Shown piece by piece: positions 33,466 to 45,590 of a DNA stretch of 64,000 nt (the stretch's first letter is position 1; each line of letters opens with the position of its first letter). Below the pieces are notes generated by a model. The model saw only the letters and a program-made list of their open reading frames with translations, ran no database searches and had not been told where the DNA came from. The DNA comes from Bufo bufo (lineage: Eukaryota > Chordata > Amphibia > Anura > Bufonidae), in NCBI RefSeq assembly GCF_905171765.1, contig NC_053392.1, forward strand, positions 102,412,220 to 102,476,219, in the 5' to 3' direction. Position numbers and translations under genes: made by a program.

Positions 33466-34015
33466 CTGTATTATTTTCCCTTATAACATGGTTATAAGGG
33501 AAAATAATAGCATTCTTTAATACAGAATGCTTAGTAGAAGGTCAATTGAGGGTTAAAAAAGAAAAAAAATTAACTCACCACCTCCAATTGATCGCGTAGC
33601 TGCCGGTCTCCTGTTATTTCTTCGGGACCTGTCAAAGGACCTGTGGTGACGTCACTGAGCTCATCACATGGTCTTGATCACTTGATCGCGTAGTTTCCGA
33701 TCTCTTCTTACTTTTTTAATCATGAGCTGCCGGCTAAAGGACCTGTGGTGACGTCACATCACATGGTCCAATCACATGATCCATCACCGTGGTGATGGAC
33801 CATGTAATTGGACCATGTGATGAGCTCAGTGACGTCACCACAGGTCCTTTGACAGGTCCCGAAGAAAGAACAGGAGACCGGCAGCTACGCGATCAATTGG
33901 AGGAGGTGAGTTAATATTTTATTTATTTTTTTAACCCTCAATTGACCTTCTACTAAGCATTCTGTATTAAAGAATGCTATTATTTTCCCTTATAACCATG
34001 TTATAAGGGAAAATA
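33466..34015. repeat. Palindrome with about 220-bp arms
   Basis: The arms are about 33466-33685 and 33795-34015 and share GAGACCGGCAGCTACGCGAT and GTCAATTGAGGGTTAA in inverted order. Each outer end has its own hairpin (TTTTCCCTTATAAC with its complement). Confidence 0.85.
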
Positions 34016-34512
34016 TATACATCTACACAATACCGAACCCAAACCCGAACTTCAGTGAAGAAGTTCGGGTCTGGGTACCACATTCAGTTTTTTATCACGC
34101 GAGTGCAAAACGCATTGCACCTGGGGGTTTGCCGCAATGCACCTGGGACGCATCCTGAGCCAAAACGTGACGCCCTTGTGAACCCAGCCTTAGTTCTCTT
34201 TTCCAAGGAGAACTGATTTGCATGTCTCAAAGACAGTGAGCTTCTCTCTCCTCATTCTTCTAGGAGTTTGACAGTGGGACTATGCAGACATCCTAAAATG
34301 ACTCTTCGCTCATAGGTCCTGACTGATGACAAATTTTTGTCATTACAGATTAGTCTCAAATTCAATCATAATGGTAGCAATTATCATCCATTAAAAACAG
34401 TCGCTACAGGTCATTTACATTTTGTAATTATCCTTAGATGTGATTAATTACGTGAACGGCTTCTAGTGAAACAGTCGGATCTGCTGGTTTATATCAAATA
34501 TTTGACGCTTTT

Positions 34513-34557
34513 GTCGCTTCTCGGCCTCTTGGCAAAGATCAAGTGTAGTCTGCTCTT
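34513..34557 (+). pseudogene. 5' end of U2 snRNA fused to a LINE
   Basis: The segment matches the first ~45 nt of vertebrate U2 snRNA with few changes: TCGCTTCTCGGCCTCTTGGC and AAGATCAAGTGTAGT are recognisable. The match begins at about U2 nucleotide 1 or 2 and fades after the CTGCTCTT part. The rest of U2 (branch-point and Sm-site regions) is not found here, and no proximal sequence element was recognised upstream. LINE 5' sequence follows directly. It is not a functional snRNA gene. Confidence 0.8.
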
Positions 34558-35034
34558 TCAGTCTGCCTTGACTTGCCGGCCCAGGTCCTTGTGGGTCCTT
34601 TCTGCCTTTGAGCATTGTTGATTAAATTCAGCTTCAGCTCACTGCTGCTATTGGGTGTAGGACTGTTCCCCAGGGAACAAAAGTGTTCTGGTCTTCGACC
34701 TCCTCTTGACCTGTGGCTTAATAGTCTTGGTGTACGACATTAGTGCTTACTTGGATCTCGACAGCCGAAGACGACTATTGGAAGATTTTCTCCGACTGCG
34801 ATCAAGAAGAAGACTTTGCAAAGACTCGACTTCGGACTGAAGACTTCGGACTGAAGATTTCTGACTGAAGACTTCGGCCTCGGTGGACCATGACAAAAAA
34901 AAGAAGCTCGGCGAAGACCTTTCCCAGAAGAAGCTCAGCCCAGCAAGAAGGAATCTGCATAGCCCCGCCGCCTGTGGCAAAAGGGATGCTTTGCAAAGCA
35001 CTTTCAGGGAGAGGAAGGCGAGAAGGAATAAGCC

Positions 35035-35862
35035 ATGGCCTCAACCTCCGAGCCTACCAAGACCAAGAATAATGCTTCAGAACAGAAGAAGGCTACAGAA
35101 GAGACCCACCAGGATGCGTCAGCCTCCACATCACAGGCTTCTGACCCGGCGGCAACCACCACTCCGAAGCAACAGAACGGCAGGAACCCCGGTTTCCCAC
35201 CCCTGGAGCCCTGGATGAGGCAGACAGTCGTGCTGAAGCTCAAAGAGGTAGATGGGAAAGTGCCTGACATGAGCCAGGACGTGTTTGGCAAGAAGATGGT
35301 CCTGGAACACGGATTCAGCATCAATTCATTCATCATCGGGATGTTCTACATCACCTTCGCCTCTGTGGCTATATGTAAAGGGTACTGGGAAATGGTCAAA
35401 GCGGCGAGCCAGGACTCACCTTTCAAGCGCTTCGTGGGCAGCTGCCCAGTCCAGAAGGAAGAGAGGAGAGTGACCGTCTCAATGCGGAACCTACACATCC
35501 CAGGCAAGGATATCGTCACCTACCTAAAGCGATTCTGCACCGTGGTGAGGGACTCCACCCACATCTTGGACGGAAACGGCTTCTGGACAGGCAAGTGGTC
35601 AGACAGGGACGCCACAGACCCGGATGGTGTGCAACACCTGCCCCCAACTTTTTCTCTGGGCAACTCTCAAGCGCTCATCTACTACTTCGACATGCCGCAG
35701 ACCTGCAGGAAATGTAGCAAGAGGGGTTACGGGCTGAAAGACTGCAAGGAGGTGGCCTGCTGGAACTGTCGTGTGGCAGGGCACGAAACCTGGGACTGCC
35801 CTAAGAAGCCGGCATGCAACCTGTGTGGACTGGCTTCACATATCTACAAGGACTGTACCTGA
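35035..35862 (+). pseudogene. Tx1-clade LINE ORF1 with three CCHC knuckles
   Basis: The frame starts at an ATG in a good context (GCCATGG) and gives 275 residues. The first ~60 residues are low-complexity (Thr, Gln, Ala, Lys). A globular middle follows. The last ~53 residues hold three successive zinc knuckles: CRKCSKRGYGLKDC, CWNCRVAGHETWDC and CNLCGLASHIYKDC. Such knuckles bind element RNA in the ribonucleoprotein. The stop at 35860-35862 comes immediately after the third knuckle, but another frame continues with KRTWAAVAARVQAS, the kind of basic tail expected next. A one-base indel therefore appears to have shortened the protein. The knuckles are seen; the role is family knowledge; the frameshift is inferred. 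Confidence 0.75.
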
Positions 35863-35959
35863 AACGCACCTGGGCAGCAGTCGCAGCCAGAGTGCAGGCC
35901 AGCTAGCCTAGTGCAGTGCTCCTCTTCACGGAGTCTATCCGGCAGAATGGATAGATCAG

Positions 35960-37292
35960 AGGGATCACCGCACCAGGACACTACAAGGTCAAGTGCTCGC
36001 TGTACATGGACGACGTGACCGTCTTCTGCGCTGAACAGCATTCGGTGACTGCACTTGTCCAGACCTGCGAGGAGTTCAACAAGCTTCAAAGTCAACTGCG
36101 GGAAGTCGGAAGCCATGCTCTTTGGGAACTGGCAACTGTCTTCTTGTGCCCCCTTTCAATTTACCATCAAATCAGACTTCCTCAAGGTTCTGGGAGTCTG
36201 GTTCGGGAAGGAAGGCGCAGCCCTCATGTCTTGGGAAGAACGCTTGGCCAAAGTCAACCAGAGAATCGGACTGTGGAGCCTTAGACAACTCACGATTGAG
36301 GGCAAAGCACTTGTCCTGCGTAACGAAGTTCTGCCTGTGCTACAGTACACCGCACAGGCATGGTCCCCTCTTGCCACAGTTTCCAGGGCCATCACCAGGA
36401 CAGTGTTTCGCTTTGTTTGGGGATCCAAGATGGACAGAGTGAAGCGAGCCATCATGTACAAAGAGCCCCGCAAGGGTGGAAAGAGCATTCCATACCTGCC
36501 CACCTTACTGCGGATCACCTTTGTTTGTGACAGCGTTCATCGGACTCTGAGAACATCCAATGGCTCTGCAGGCAAGGCTTTGTCTCGCTTCTTCCTCCTG
36601 TCCCTCTGGAGGGGCCTGTGCTGGGACAAGTGGGATAGCTCCATCCCTTACAAAGGGCACGCTCCCTGGTATTACGGAGATGTCATCAAGTTTGTGAGGG
36701 AACACTAACTGGAGGGTCTCAAGCCTGATTTGTGGAAACCAAAAACTATCCACAAGCTCATCATAGCAAAGAATGCGGTGGAGTCAATTCCAGGGATCCA
36801 TGACGACACCGTAGAGACAGTTTGGACTAATGTGTCGTCGGACTGATTAACCAACGGGCACAAGGACTTGTCATGGATGGCCATTCAGGGAGGACTTCCA
36901 ATTCGGTCATTCATGCACGCCCCCAACCTGTGCAAAACCCGGTACTGCCCAAGGTGTCCTTTCGTGGAGGAAACACTGTACCACCTGTTTTGGGAGTGCC
37001 CCTTTGCGCAGGGCCTGTTGGATGCCTTGGAAAATGGACTCAAAGACTCTGTGCCCAAGAATAGACTGCAATACACTTCGGTGCTGTATGGACTATTTCC
37101 TGGGATTCATACTGTTGAGGTCATCCAGGAGGCCTGGCGTCTTATGAACTGTTTTAAAGATGCTATATGGCTATCCAGGAACTGGCACATTCTCAGGAGG
37201 GAGAACATGTCGTCTTGGACTGCTGCAAACTTATCCATAGTCTGCTGCGGGATTACAACATCTTGGACTTCAACGATGAAGAAGAGGACTAA
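35960..37292 (+). pseudogene. Tx1-clade LINE ORF2, C-terminal third, with nonsense and frameshift changes
   Basis: The preserved part begins just before the RT catalytic motif, LYMDDVTVFC (about 36000-36030). After a frameshift near 36075 the frame 36055-36708 continues through the thumb region (VLGVWFG, GLWSLRQLTIEGKA). It then crosses two in-frame stops (36706-36708 and about 36843) into a second stretch from 36868. A Cys/His motif, CPRCPFVEETLYHLFWEC, is typical of the LINE C-terminus. A further shift restores an acidic end, LDFNDEEED, with a stop at about 37290. The endonuclease and the front of the RT are absent between ORF1 and 35960. It encodes no active protein. Confidence 0.8.
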
Positions 37293-37342
37293 ACCCCTCT
37301 ACTTCCCCCTCTCCCCCCGTTTGTTTCTGTCTTCTCAATAAA

Positions 37343-38030
37343 GCTGAGGGCATGTGATTTCCCCTCCCAACCATCTCCTTCCCATTCCCCTACCCTCATC
37401 ACGGCCTAAATGCTTTGTTGGGAGGTTTTGAGATTGAATAGGTATGCTAGTGTAGCATGCATTGTGATGTATAGTGTAGGTTAGCCTGTGCTTTACATAA
37501 CAATGCCATGCTGGCAAAGAAGACTGTAAGTAATTTATTAAGTGCTGCCTCGTGGCCTATGCTGCGTCACAGTACTAAAGTATGTATGTATGTTGATTGT
37601 AATAAAGGTGTTTTCAATCAAATTTGATGCTTTTGTGGTGTGTGGGCCAATTCTACAATATGGGACAAAATAAAATGGCACTAAAAACAAACTATGCAAG
37701 TTGCAACTTAATTAAACACTCCAGAAAAACCTAATAAATTAGCCCACATTTATTAATCAAGTTATGTCAGTTTTTCGCATAAACTGAGCAACAAAAAGTC
37801 CCCGTTTCTGCAAAAATATGTAAACTGCACAATATAAAATAACAAATAAATAAAAATAACTGTTGCCAAAAGTTTACTGGGTGGGAGCCTGGCCTAAAAC
37901 TTTATGGACAGTGCAGAATTCACCAAATTTATTGAGGCATGTGCCTTTTAATGATTTTGGTGAAATTAACGCCAACAATTATTTTTTTTAGACTGGTGTA
38001 TGGCGTGTGACTTGTATTTTTGCCATTCAA
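37343..38030. other. LINE 3' flank and unassigned sequence
   Basis: Up to about 37625 this may still be LINE 3' UTR, ending in GTAATAAAGGTG. Beyond that it is AT-rich with no recognised feature. Confidence 0.35.
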
Positions 38031-38034
38031 TGTA

Positions 38035-38218
38035 GATTGTAAGCCCTCACGGGCAGGGCCCTCTCTCCTTCTGTACCAGTTTGTAACTTGTCTTGTTAAT
38101 GCTTAGTGCAATTGTCTGTATTATGTATGTGTGTCCCTTTTCATATGTACAGCGCTATGGAATAAATGGCGCTTTAATAATAAATAATATTAATAATAAT
38201 AATAATATTAATTCTCTA
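38035..38218 (+). mobile_element. SINE/L2-type 3' end with (TAA)n tail
   Basis: The sequence has TGTAGATTGTAAGCCCTCAC, then GTACAGCGCTATGGAATAAA and a TAATAA microsatellite tail. This is the widespread CR1/L2-like 3' tail also used by V-SINEs, as at 18955-19203. Confidence 0.65.
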
Positions 38219-38223
38219 AATCA

Positions 38224-38569
38224 CTGGCCATACATTTGACATAATAATCGGCCGCTTTGTGGACATTCAGTCGTCCATGGGATCGTTAGTACGAACAATC
38301 CCACCAACTAAACTGCCCGACTAAGGAGTCCGTTTTTAATACAAACAGACTCCCTGGCAAGTGATCGGCTGAATATAGCTGATTATGCTATCGACATGAG
38401 GTTTCGGATGATGAAAGTTTTCCAGCACGGCGTAATACATTTTTTCGGCAGACAGGAGTCTGCCATCAGCGATCACGAACACTCGTTCGCACTAGTTTTT
38501 CAAATGACATTCAGCTGGAATGGCCGAAATCAGCCATTCCGGTTGACTTAATCTTATGTGTATGGCCAC
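38224..38569. mobile_element. GGCCATACA-type MITE, about 346 bp
   Basis: The ends TGGCCATACATTTGACATAA and, inverted, GGTGGCCATACACATAAGA form terminal repeats. The interior carries several CGATC-type small hairpins. No target duplication could be fixed. Confidence 0.65.
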
Positions 38570-39844
38570 CTTTAGGGAACAGCCAAATGGCATGACCATG
38601 CAGTGGCTGAGAAGCGGCCTCAGTGGTATTCAAATGCTCATTAAAAACCCATTGCTTTTTCTCTGCAGTGAAAATAGTCGTCTGGTTTTGCAGGTTGCCG
38701 CATGGCCAATAATTGTACAGCAAAAAAGCAATGAGTTATTTGTACATTGGCGCGGCTTGCAGGGCCATGTGGTTCTCACCACAGCACAGCTGCTTCTCCA
38801 CCAATGTACAGCCATGCCATGTAGCTGTACTGTAAGGGGCTGTTCACACAGTGTCTTTTGCAGGGTGTGGAGACCACCTCCCATTGTTTGCAGTGAGAGG
38901 TGGTGCTGCCGCTTAAAAGACAGGTTCTTTCTTGGCGTGGTCACAACCGTAAACCATAGCCTCCAATTGTGATTTCCGCATAGCTACCTGGAGGCTTTTT
39001 GGCACAAAATCTGCACAAAATTCTACCTGCATAAAACGCCATGTGAATAGTGTACACCCACTCCTCAGACCGTACACTAAGCATAATAGTCAGGACCGGC
39101 CTTACTTGGGCTGGTACCCTCTGCAGTACTTACAGTTGGCACCTTCATATATATAGTACTGTCATAAAGTGTACAGTCAAATAGCACATCTATAATGTTG
39201 CTGAAATAAGAATGCTATACAAAGCCCCCCACCATACTCTGTAAAAGCAGTAGAAACATAGAAACATACAGTACTACAGTACCGCCATACAATGCCTAAA
39301 TAACAATCAACAGTGACTAACAATTCAATACTTAAAGTGCTATTCATTTTTTTAAGGGTGTTGATGGCTGGAAGCCTCAAGTGCTAGGGGTCAGGTAACT
39401 CTGTTCCAGCTGGAGTCCTCCTTTAAATTGACATTGTACAATGGAATGAAGGCTTTCTAGCTCTGATTATTTCTGTTCAGTAAAGTGGGCTACTCTGCTG
39501 TACTTATCACTTATAAGTCACACACTCCATTTATTGGCACTACGTATAAGAAGTCCTCATAGTCACTGTTTGTTGGAACTGCAAAAATCATGATTCTAAT
39601 TTTATAATTTTTGGAAATTCCAGTCCCTCCTCCTTTGGCAGCTGATAATAGTGCAGTCAGAAACGCTGAGTCTTTTTCTTCCCTGTACATGATATTTGTA
39701 AATGTTAATTATGCTGAACAGACAAGCTCTTTCTGGTGTGAGGATAAAGCTCTGGCCGATCGGTTGATTCCTCTTACCCTCCCACAGCATTGTTGTCTGA
39801 CCAAATACTCAAGGGGTTTGTTAAAAAGAGAAATAAAAAAGACT
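38570..39844. other. Unassigned non-coding sequence
   Basis: An inverted pair AACCCATTGCTTTTT / AAAAAGCAATGAGTT spans about 38645-38735. Near 38836 a GGCTGTTCACACAGTG end recalls the TTA-flanked MITEs. No gene. Confidence 0.35.
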
Positions 39845-42249
39845 GAAGGGCCCTTTACAGGTGCCGATTCTTGGCCAGATGATCGCTAACAAGCGTTCAT
39901 AGGAATGCTCATTAGCTATTATCTGGCGGTGTAAAAGTGCCGCCAATTACTCAATGAACTAGAAAAATGGTTCATCAGGTAATCGCATCATTCATACGAT
40001 CACAAAAATGGTTGTTTGCTGCCAGCAGATCATGATGTGTAAACAGCATCTGCTTCCGACAAACAACGAGTCAGTATGGGGACGAGCAGGCACGGGACTC
40101 AGCCAGTTCCCTCCAGTTCCCCAGATCTGGTTGTTAAAATTACAACTGGATCGGAGAACCGTGTTACCGGCTGAGTCCCGATCCGGTGCTCTGGCGGCGG
40201 CAGGGCAGCTGGAGATGTTCGCTTCCATTGCTTCGTGTGCCGCTGATAGTTTAGCTCCTTAGTTGGGTGGTATGTGTGTGTAGTGTATATATATATATAG
40301 TGTATTTATGTATGCGTACCATGTATATGGTATATTTATGTGTATGTGTGTTGCATATATATGGTGTATGCATATGTAAACATGTGTTGTGATGCCGCGT
40401 GTGCGCTGTTGAGTGGGGAACCTGTTGTTAAAAATTTAAATCCCACCCCTGGGGATGAGCAATGTCATTAGCGATCGCTCCTCCCCATACTATGGAGGAG
40501 ATCCCTGCATGTAAATGCGGCAGTCTCCTTCACTGGCGAGCTGGTGCTTGTCAGGAAGGAACGCTTCCTTTCTGACATCCCCCGCCGAACCAAAAATGAT
40601 TAAGCAATTTTCCCATTCATTTGACCACTGCAGACAATCACGCATGTGTGCGAGAACTACCTATGACCGATGGACCACTGTAGCATCCTGCCGTTCTTGC
40701 ACACATGGCTGCAGCCAGGGGAGGACTGGGAACTTAAAGTGGCCCTGAAAAAAACTGAAAGTTGCCTCACGTCATAGGAGTGTACAAACTGTATTGTATC
40801 TTACAAGCCTCCTGAAGTGTTACAACATTCCTTATTAATTCAGAGATACCACAGAGCTTGCTCCAATGCATCTTTGGAGGGCCCATTCTTGGGGGCCTCA
40901 GTGGTTGAATGCCCACCAATCAGACTTTTATGCCATATCTAGACTATTTACCATTATACCATAAAGGTCTCTACCATGGAAAACCCAAAATGTTATAAAG
41001 TTACCAAATGTACAGTACATGCTATAGATGCAGCTCATACAGCTGCTACGGGGCCCATGGAGAGGGAGGACTCAGACCAGTTTGGCTGTCTCTTTTATTT
41101 TATTTAATGGTGAGAATCTACACAAGATTCTTCTCTCCAAAGCCCCTAAAAACATAAGGGACAACAAGCACCAAATCCTCCTGTCCCGGGGATGTGGGGG
41201 GTGTAGTAGTGCTTACTGGCACCATAAGGGGTGCTATTTTAATTTTTGCTCTATTTACAACCCTTCTATTGTACTGTACATCATTAAACAAAAGCCTAAC
41301 TAAAGGTACCATGATGTATACTTACAATAAAACATAAAAAAAGGGTGTCAATCCTTCCTTAGCACTGGATGACCCTTTGCTCTGAAGCCTTGTCCATAAT
41401 AGAACTGCAGCAACCCACTTATATATGATGAAATCCTTACCTTTCCTTTAAGCTCGGCAGCTGCGGACATCTTACTCTACATAAAAGAACCTGATCGTAT
41501 GAAAATAGCTATTAATAATAATAATGACCCTATTGTGTTACATTATTACCAAGGATGATTTCACAGTGGGAGCCGATAACTGGACATTAGATATGTTTCT
41601 CCTGCTGGTTTCCTCCATGTCCTTAGGTCTTTGAAACTTGATTTATGGATCTCACCTGTGTTTCTTTCTGTAACTAGTATCTGTTTAGCATTGACCCCAG
41701 GTTCTCTGTAGTTTAACATATGCCCCTTTGGTTAATACTAATGGAAAGCAAACTAAATACATGTAAAGTCCTGGAGTTCATGCCAGGGTTTTGCAACAGT
41801 GACCTACAACTGTAGGAGGTCAGCTCCAGTACTGAAACCAAGATTACCTTGTAACCCCAAACCATCACTATATCCAGACAAGGAGACAGAGATCCATGGG
41901 GAGAGCCTATTAACCCAATCACATAAAACAGAAAGGGAAGAGACAGACAAGCATACAAATTGGCCGGAGACAGACAAGAAGCACGGCCACAAGTGCTTCC
42001 AATCAGGAACATCTGCCGAAAAAGATGCCGTATGGTCACTCTGCTCCCGAAAACTATCTATATCTGGGGCACAGGTTGGCAGAAGTGATTGCCAATCACA
42101 CTGATTTTATTTGCAAAATGACCGTCATTTTTTTAAAACTTTCAGTAAATATGCACAGGTATGTCGTATTGTGCATTTTCGTAAAACTATTACATTATAA
42201 TGGCAGGCCACTTGTAATTAACCTAGTTCCAATGTACCTATAGGAAGGA
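39845..42249. other. Non-coding sequence with diverged MITE blocks and TG/TA runs
   Basis: At 39847-40075 and 40440-40560 are blocks of one diverged family (CCAGATGATCGCTAACAAGC; AGCGATCGCTCCTCCCCATAC). They are separated by GC-rich DNA and by a (TG/TA) low-complexity run at 40270-40395. From 40730 to 42249 nothing is recognisable. Confidence 0.35.
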
Positions 42250-42475
42250 TTAGGGCTCACGCACACAGCCGTGCTTGGTCCCGGAAACACGGCCCCTATG
42301 TCGGCCACATTTACCGGAGTACAGTACAATAGACAGTACAATAGGAATTTACTGCATCATACATGACTATGATACAGTCAGTTCAGGTAAGTGGAGCTGT
42401 GGTCAGTCCGGGAGATGCGGCTGACACACATGCCATGTTTCCTATACCGAGCACAGCCGAGTGTATGAGCCCTAA
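42250..42475. mobile_element. Short Harbinger-like MITE, 226 bp
   Basis: The ends TTAGGGCTCACGCACACAGC and, inverted, TTAGGGCTCATACACTCGGC belong with the other GGGCTC/GGCCTC families of the window. Confidence 0.7.
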
Positions 42476-42959
42476 GTTTGGAACCCCCGTTTTTTTGTGA
42501 CTTATTCCCAGTGGCGTGCCCAGGAAGGGGTGGGGGGGTTGCGGGGGGCGGTCTGCCCCGGGTGCCGGCTCTCAGGGGGGTGCCAGAACAGAAGCAATGA
42601 GCGTTTCTATCAATACAGATGGAAGCGCTCATTGCTTTTCCCTTTATAAGATGCAGTGCATCTTATAAAGGTAATACTAGTGAGCGCTTCCATAATGGAA
42701 GTGCTCACTAGTCTGCAGGAGAAGGGAGAGAGAAGCACTGTGCGCTGTACAATACTTACCCCTCCTCCTGCTCGCTCTTCCCAGGGCCGCGCGCTGCTGT
42801 GTCCTGCCTGCCTGCATCGTCAGGACGTACAGAGCGCACTGTGACCTCACCTGACGCTGCAGGAGGTCAGGTGACTGCAGCGTGGGCCCTGAGAAGAGAA
42901 GACAGCTAGGACAGGGATAGTGGCGACAGGAGAGTTAAGTTACTTTATTATTTTACAGT

Positions 42960-44660
42960 CTGATCTGAGATCTGATATGGAGGTCTAATGAGGGGTCTGG
43001 AGAGGTCTAATGGAGGTCTGAAGTGGTCTATGGGGGGTCTGGAGGTCTGACTGGGGGGGTCAGGAGGTCTAATGGGGTCTTATTGGGGTTTGGAGGTCTG
43101 ACTGGGGGGTCTGGAGGTCTAATGGGGGTCAGATATGGGGGTCTGGAGGTATAATGGGGGTCTTATTGGGGTCTGGAGGTCTAATGAGGGTCTGATTGGG
43201 GGTCTGGAGGTCTGACTGGGGGGTCTAGAGGTCTAATGGAGGTCTGATTGGGGGTCTGGAGGTCTAATGGGGGTCTGGAGGTCTGACTGGGGGGTCTAGA
43301 GGTCTAATGGGGGTCTGATTTGGGGGTCTGGAGGTATAATGGGGGTCTGATTGGGGGTCTGGAGGTCTAATGAGGGTCTGAAGGTCTGACTGGGGGGTCT
43401 AGAGGTCTAATGGGGGTCTGTAGGTCTAATGGGGGTCTGATTGGGGGTCTGGAGGTCTGACTTGGGGGTCTGGAGGTCTAATGTCACGAGGGTGTCAAGA
43501 ACCACGCCTGACTCCGTTATACCCGGGGTCAGGAAGTCGCAGCGGTTGGCTGCGCGCTCTATGTAAGATAGGGCTGTTTCCTTATGGTAGCTTTCTGAGT
43601 TTGCTTTGCAACCCTTCTTGGCTCACTCAGGGATTCGTAGCTCCTTCTCCTCAGCTGTTCCTTGTCCAGCACTCCCAACCTCCTTATATTCCCCTCTCAC
43701 ACTTCTCTGGTAGCCAGATATAGAGCTTCCTGCCTGGACTTCTATTCTGACCCTCTGGAGCTGTGTTGCTGCGTTCTCTGGTAGTTGGTCCAGAACGTTA
43801 CCCTCCGGATCCCTGTTGGACCTTTGTGGTCTGCTGTGGTCGCCCACCTGGGTGTATGTGTTTGTCTGTATTGTCTGTCCTCTCCCTGGTGTTTCCCTCT
43901 TAGTGTCAGTGGTGCGGACTAGCGATCCCACCGGCCCGTTCACTATCTAGGGCTCATTCTAGGGAAAGCCAGGGTTTAGGCACGTGATCGCCGCACGGGT
44001 GAGGAACCCGTCTAGGGACGTCAGGGCAGTCAGGTGCCAGCCGCAAGGTGAGTCAGGGGTCACCACCTTTCCCTCTCCCTTGGGCAGGGCTTTCCCTTTT
44101 CCCTCCCTGTGTGTGATGCCGGTCATTACATCTAATGGGCGTCTGGGGGTCTAATGGGGGTCTGTAGGTCTGTTTGGGGGTCTGGAAGTCTGACTGGGGG
44201 TCTGGAGGTCTGACTGGGTGGTCTAGAGGTCTAATGGGGGTCTGATTGAGGTCTGGAGGTCTAACTGGGGGGTCTGGAGGTCTAATGGGCATCTGATTGG
44301 GGGTCTGGAGGTCTGACTGGGGGGTCTGGAGGTCTAAGGGAGGTCATATTTGGGGCTCTGGAGGTCTATTGGAGGTCTGATGCGGGTCTAGAGGTCTATT
44401 GGGGGTCTGAAGGTCTAGTGGGAGTCAAGGTCTAATGGGGATCTGGAGGTCTGATATGGGGGCCTGGTCTCAGGTGTGATATGTGGGTTTGGAGGTCTAA
44501 TGGGGGTCTTATCTGAGCTCTGATATTGGGTAGGGGTCTTACATGGAGGTCTAATGGGGGTCTAATCTGAGGTTTAAAACTGGGGTCTTATATGGGGTCT
44601 GACATAGAGGTCTAAAGGGGGTTTGGTCTGAGATTGGGGGATCTCATTTAGGGTTTTATA
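42960..44660. repeat. GGTCTGGAGGTCTAATGGG minisatellite
   Basis: Irregular units built from GGTCTGGA, GGTCTAATGGGG and GGTCTGATTGGGG fill 42960-43481 and resume at 44131-44660. The 649-bp LTR interrupts the array. Unit length varies from about 12 to 31 bp. Confidence 0.88.
43482..44130 (+). mobile_element. Solo LTR, 649 bp
   Basis: The segment begins TGTCACGAGG and ends GGTCATTACA, the TG...CA form of LTRs. A 5-bp duplication, TCTAA, flanks it (43477-43481 and 44131-44135), though the surrounding array repeats TCTAA, so the duplication alone is weak. The interior is non-repetitive and clearly foreign to the array. The parent retroelement class cannot be told from the LTR alone; there is no coding sequence. 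Confidence 0.75.
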
Positions 44661-45179
44661 CGGTGGTCTGATCTGAAAGGAAGGTGTTTTTTTTATTACT
44701 AGCGCACAATATAAAGGGGTGTTTTTGTACTGATACACTATCTGTGTGGTACCAGTATTTTTAGGGGGACTGTTTCTGCAAGAAAGTATTGGGGAGCACA
44801 GTAGGCACAGTATTGGGGGTGGCAGGATGGGGTGTTGAGAAGGTGGGAGGATGATGGAAAAGTAGAAAAGTGAGATGGTGGTCTGGTCTAACAGGAGAAG
44901 AGGAAAGAGAATATTAGCATCAGAGAAGTCACTGGATGTAAGAGGTATGTGGCGCTGTATAACCCAGTATGTTCTGTAGCGCTGTATGTAATGTTTTTCA
45001 AGTATGTCTTTAAAGGGGTTGTCCGCTTTTTTTTTGTATGAGCGCTGCCTTCTCTGCTCTGTTTACCTGCTCATCACTACAAATGCTACGGCGAGCAGGT
45101 GAACAGAACAGAGAAACCAGCTCTCATATGAGCGCTGCCCTCTCTTCAAACAGTTGGGGGCTGGGGGCACAGAGGGGAT

Positions 45180-45590
45180 TACTACTATGGAGGGGGATCA
45201 GAGCCAGAGGGCATTGCTACAATGAAGGGGGGCACAGTGGGCATTATTACTGTGAAGGAGGGATAATAGGGATTTCTACTATGGAGGGGGCACAGAGGGC
45301 ATTGCTAGCACAGTGGATATTACTACTATTAAGGGGGCACAATGGGCATTATTACTGTGAAGGGGGCAAAATGGGCATTATTACTATGAAGGGGACACAG
45401 TGGGCATTATACTATAAAGGGGGCACAATAGGGATTATTACTATGAAGGGGACACAATGGGGATTATTACTGTGAGGGAGCAAAATGTGGGCATAACTAC
45501 TGTGAGGGGGCACACATCTGTACAAAACTACTGTGAAGGTTGTACAATGAGGGCAATACTACTGTGAGGGGGTACAATATTTTTAAAGTA
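45180..45590. repeat. Tandem repeat, about 28-30 bp
   Basis: Units like GGGCACAATGGGCATTATTA with ACTGTGAAGGG repeat about 14 times with drift, at the right end of the hAT composite. The 145-aa frame across it is a by-product. Confidence 0.85.

Larger units (their letters stand above)
31782..34189. mobile_element. TTA-flanked MITE, about 1 kb, split by a hAT element
   Basis: The ends GGCTGGGTTCACACGGGCG and, inverted, GGCTGGGTTCACAAGGGCG are flanked by direct TTA copies (31779-31781 and 34190-34192). The interior contains a palindrome (33466-34015). The hAT insertion at 32056-33437 accounts for the extra length. Confidence 0.85.
34513..37342 (+). mobile_element. Tx1-clade LINE, U2-associated (Keno-like), internally deleted
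   Basis: The layout is U2 5' fragment, 5' UTR (34558-35034), ORF1 with three zinc knuckles, a deletion, the end of ORF2 from the RT catalytic motif onward, then AATAAA (37337-37342). Tx1-clade LINEs that target U2 snRNA genes (Keno) are known in vertebrates. The family call rests on the U2 junction and the zinc knuckles. A second AATAAA at about 37601 could mark a longer 3' end. Confidence 0.7.

Noticed and set aside
34513..34557. A functional U2 snRNA gene
   Set aside because: Only about the first 45 nt are present; the Sm site, the later stems and a promoter are missing.
45038..45475. A 145-aa frame containing an apparent collagen-like repeat
   Set aside because: The repeat follows the 28-30 bp tandem array and shifts with its unit-length changes.
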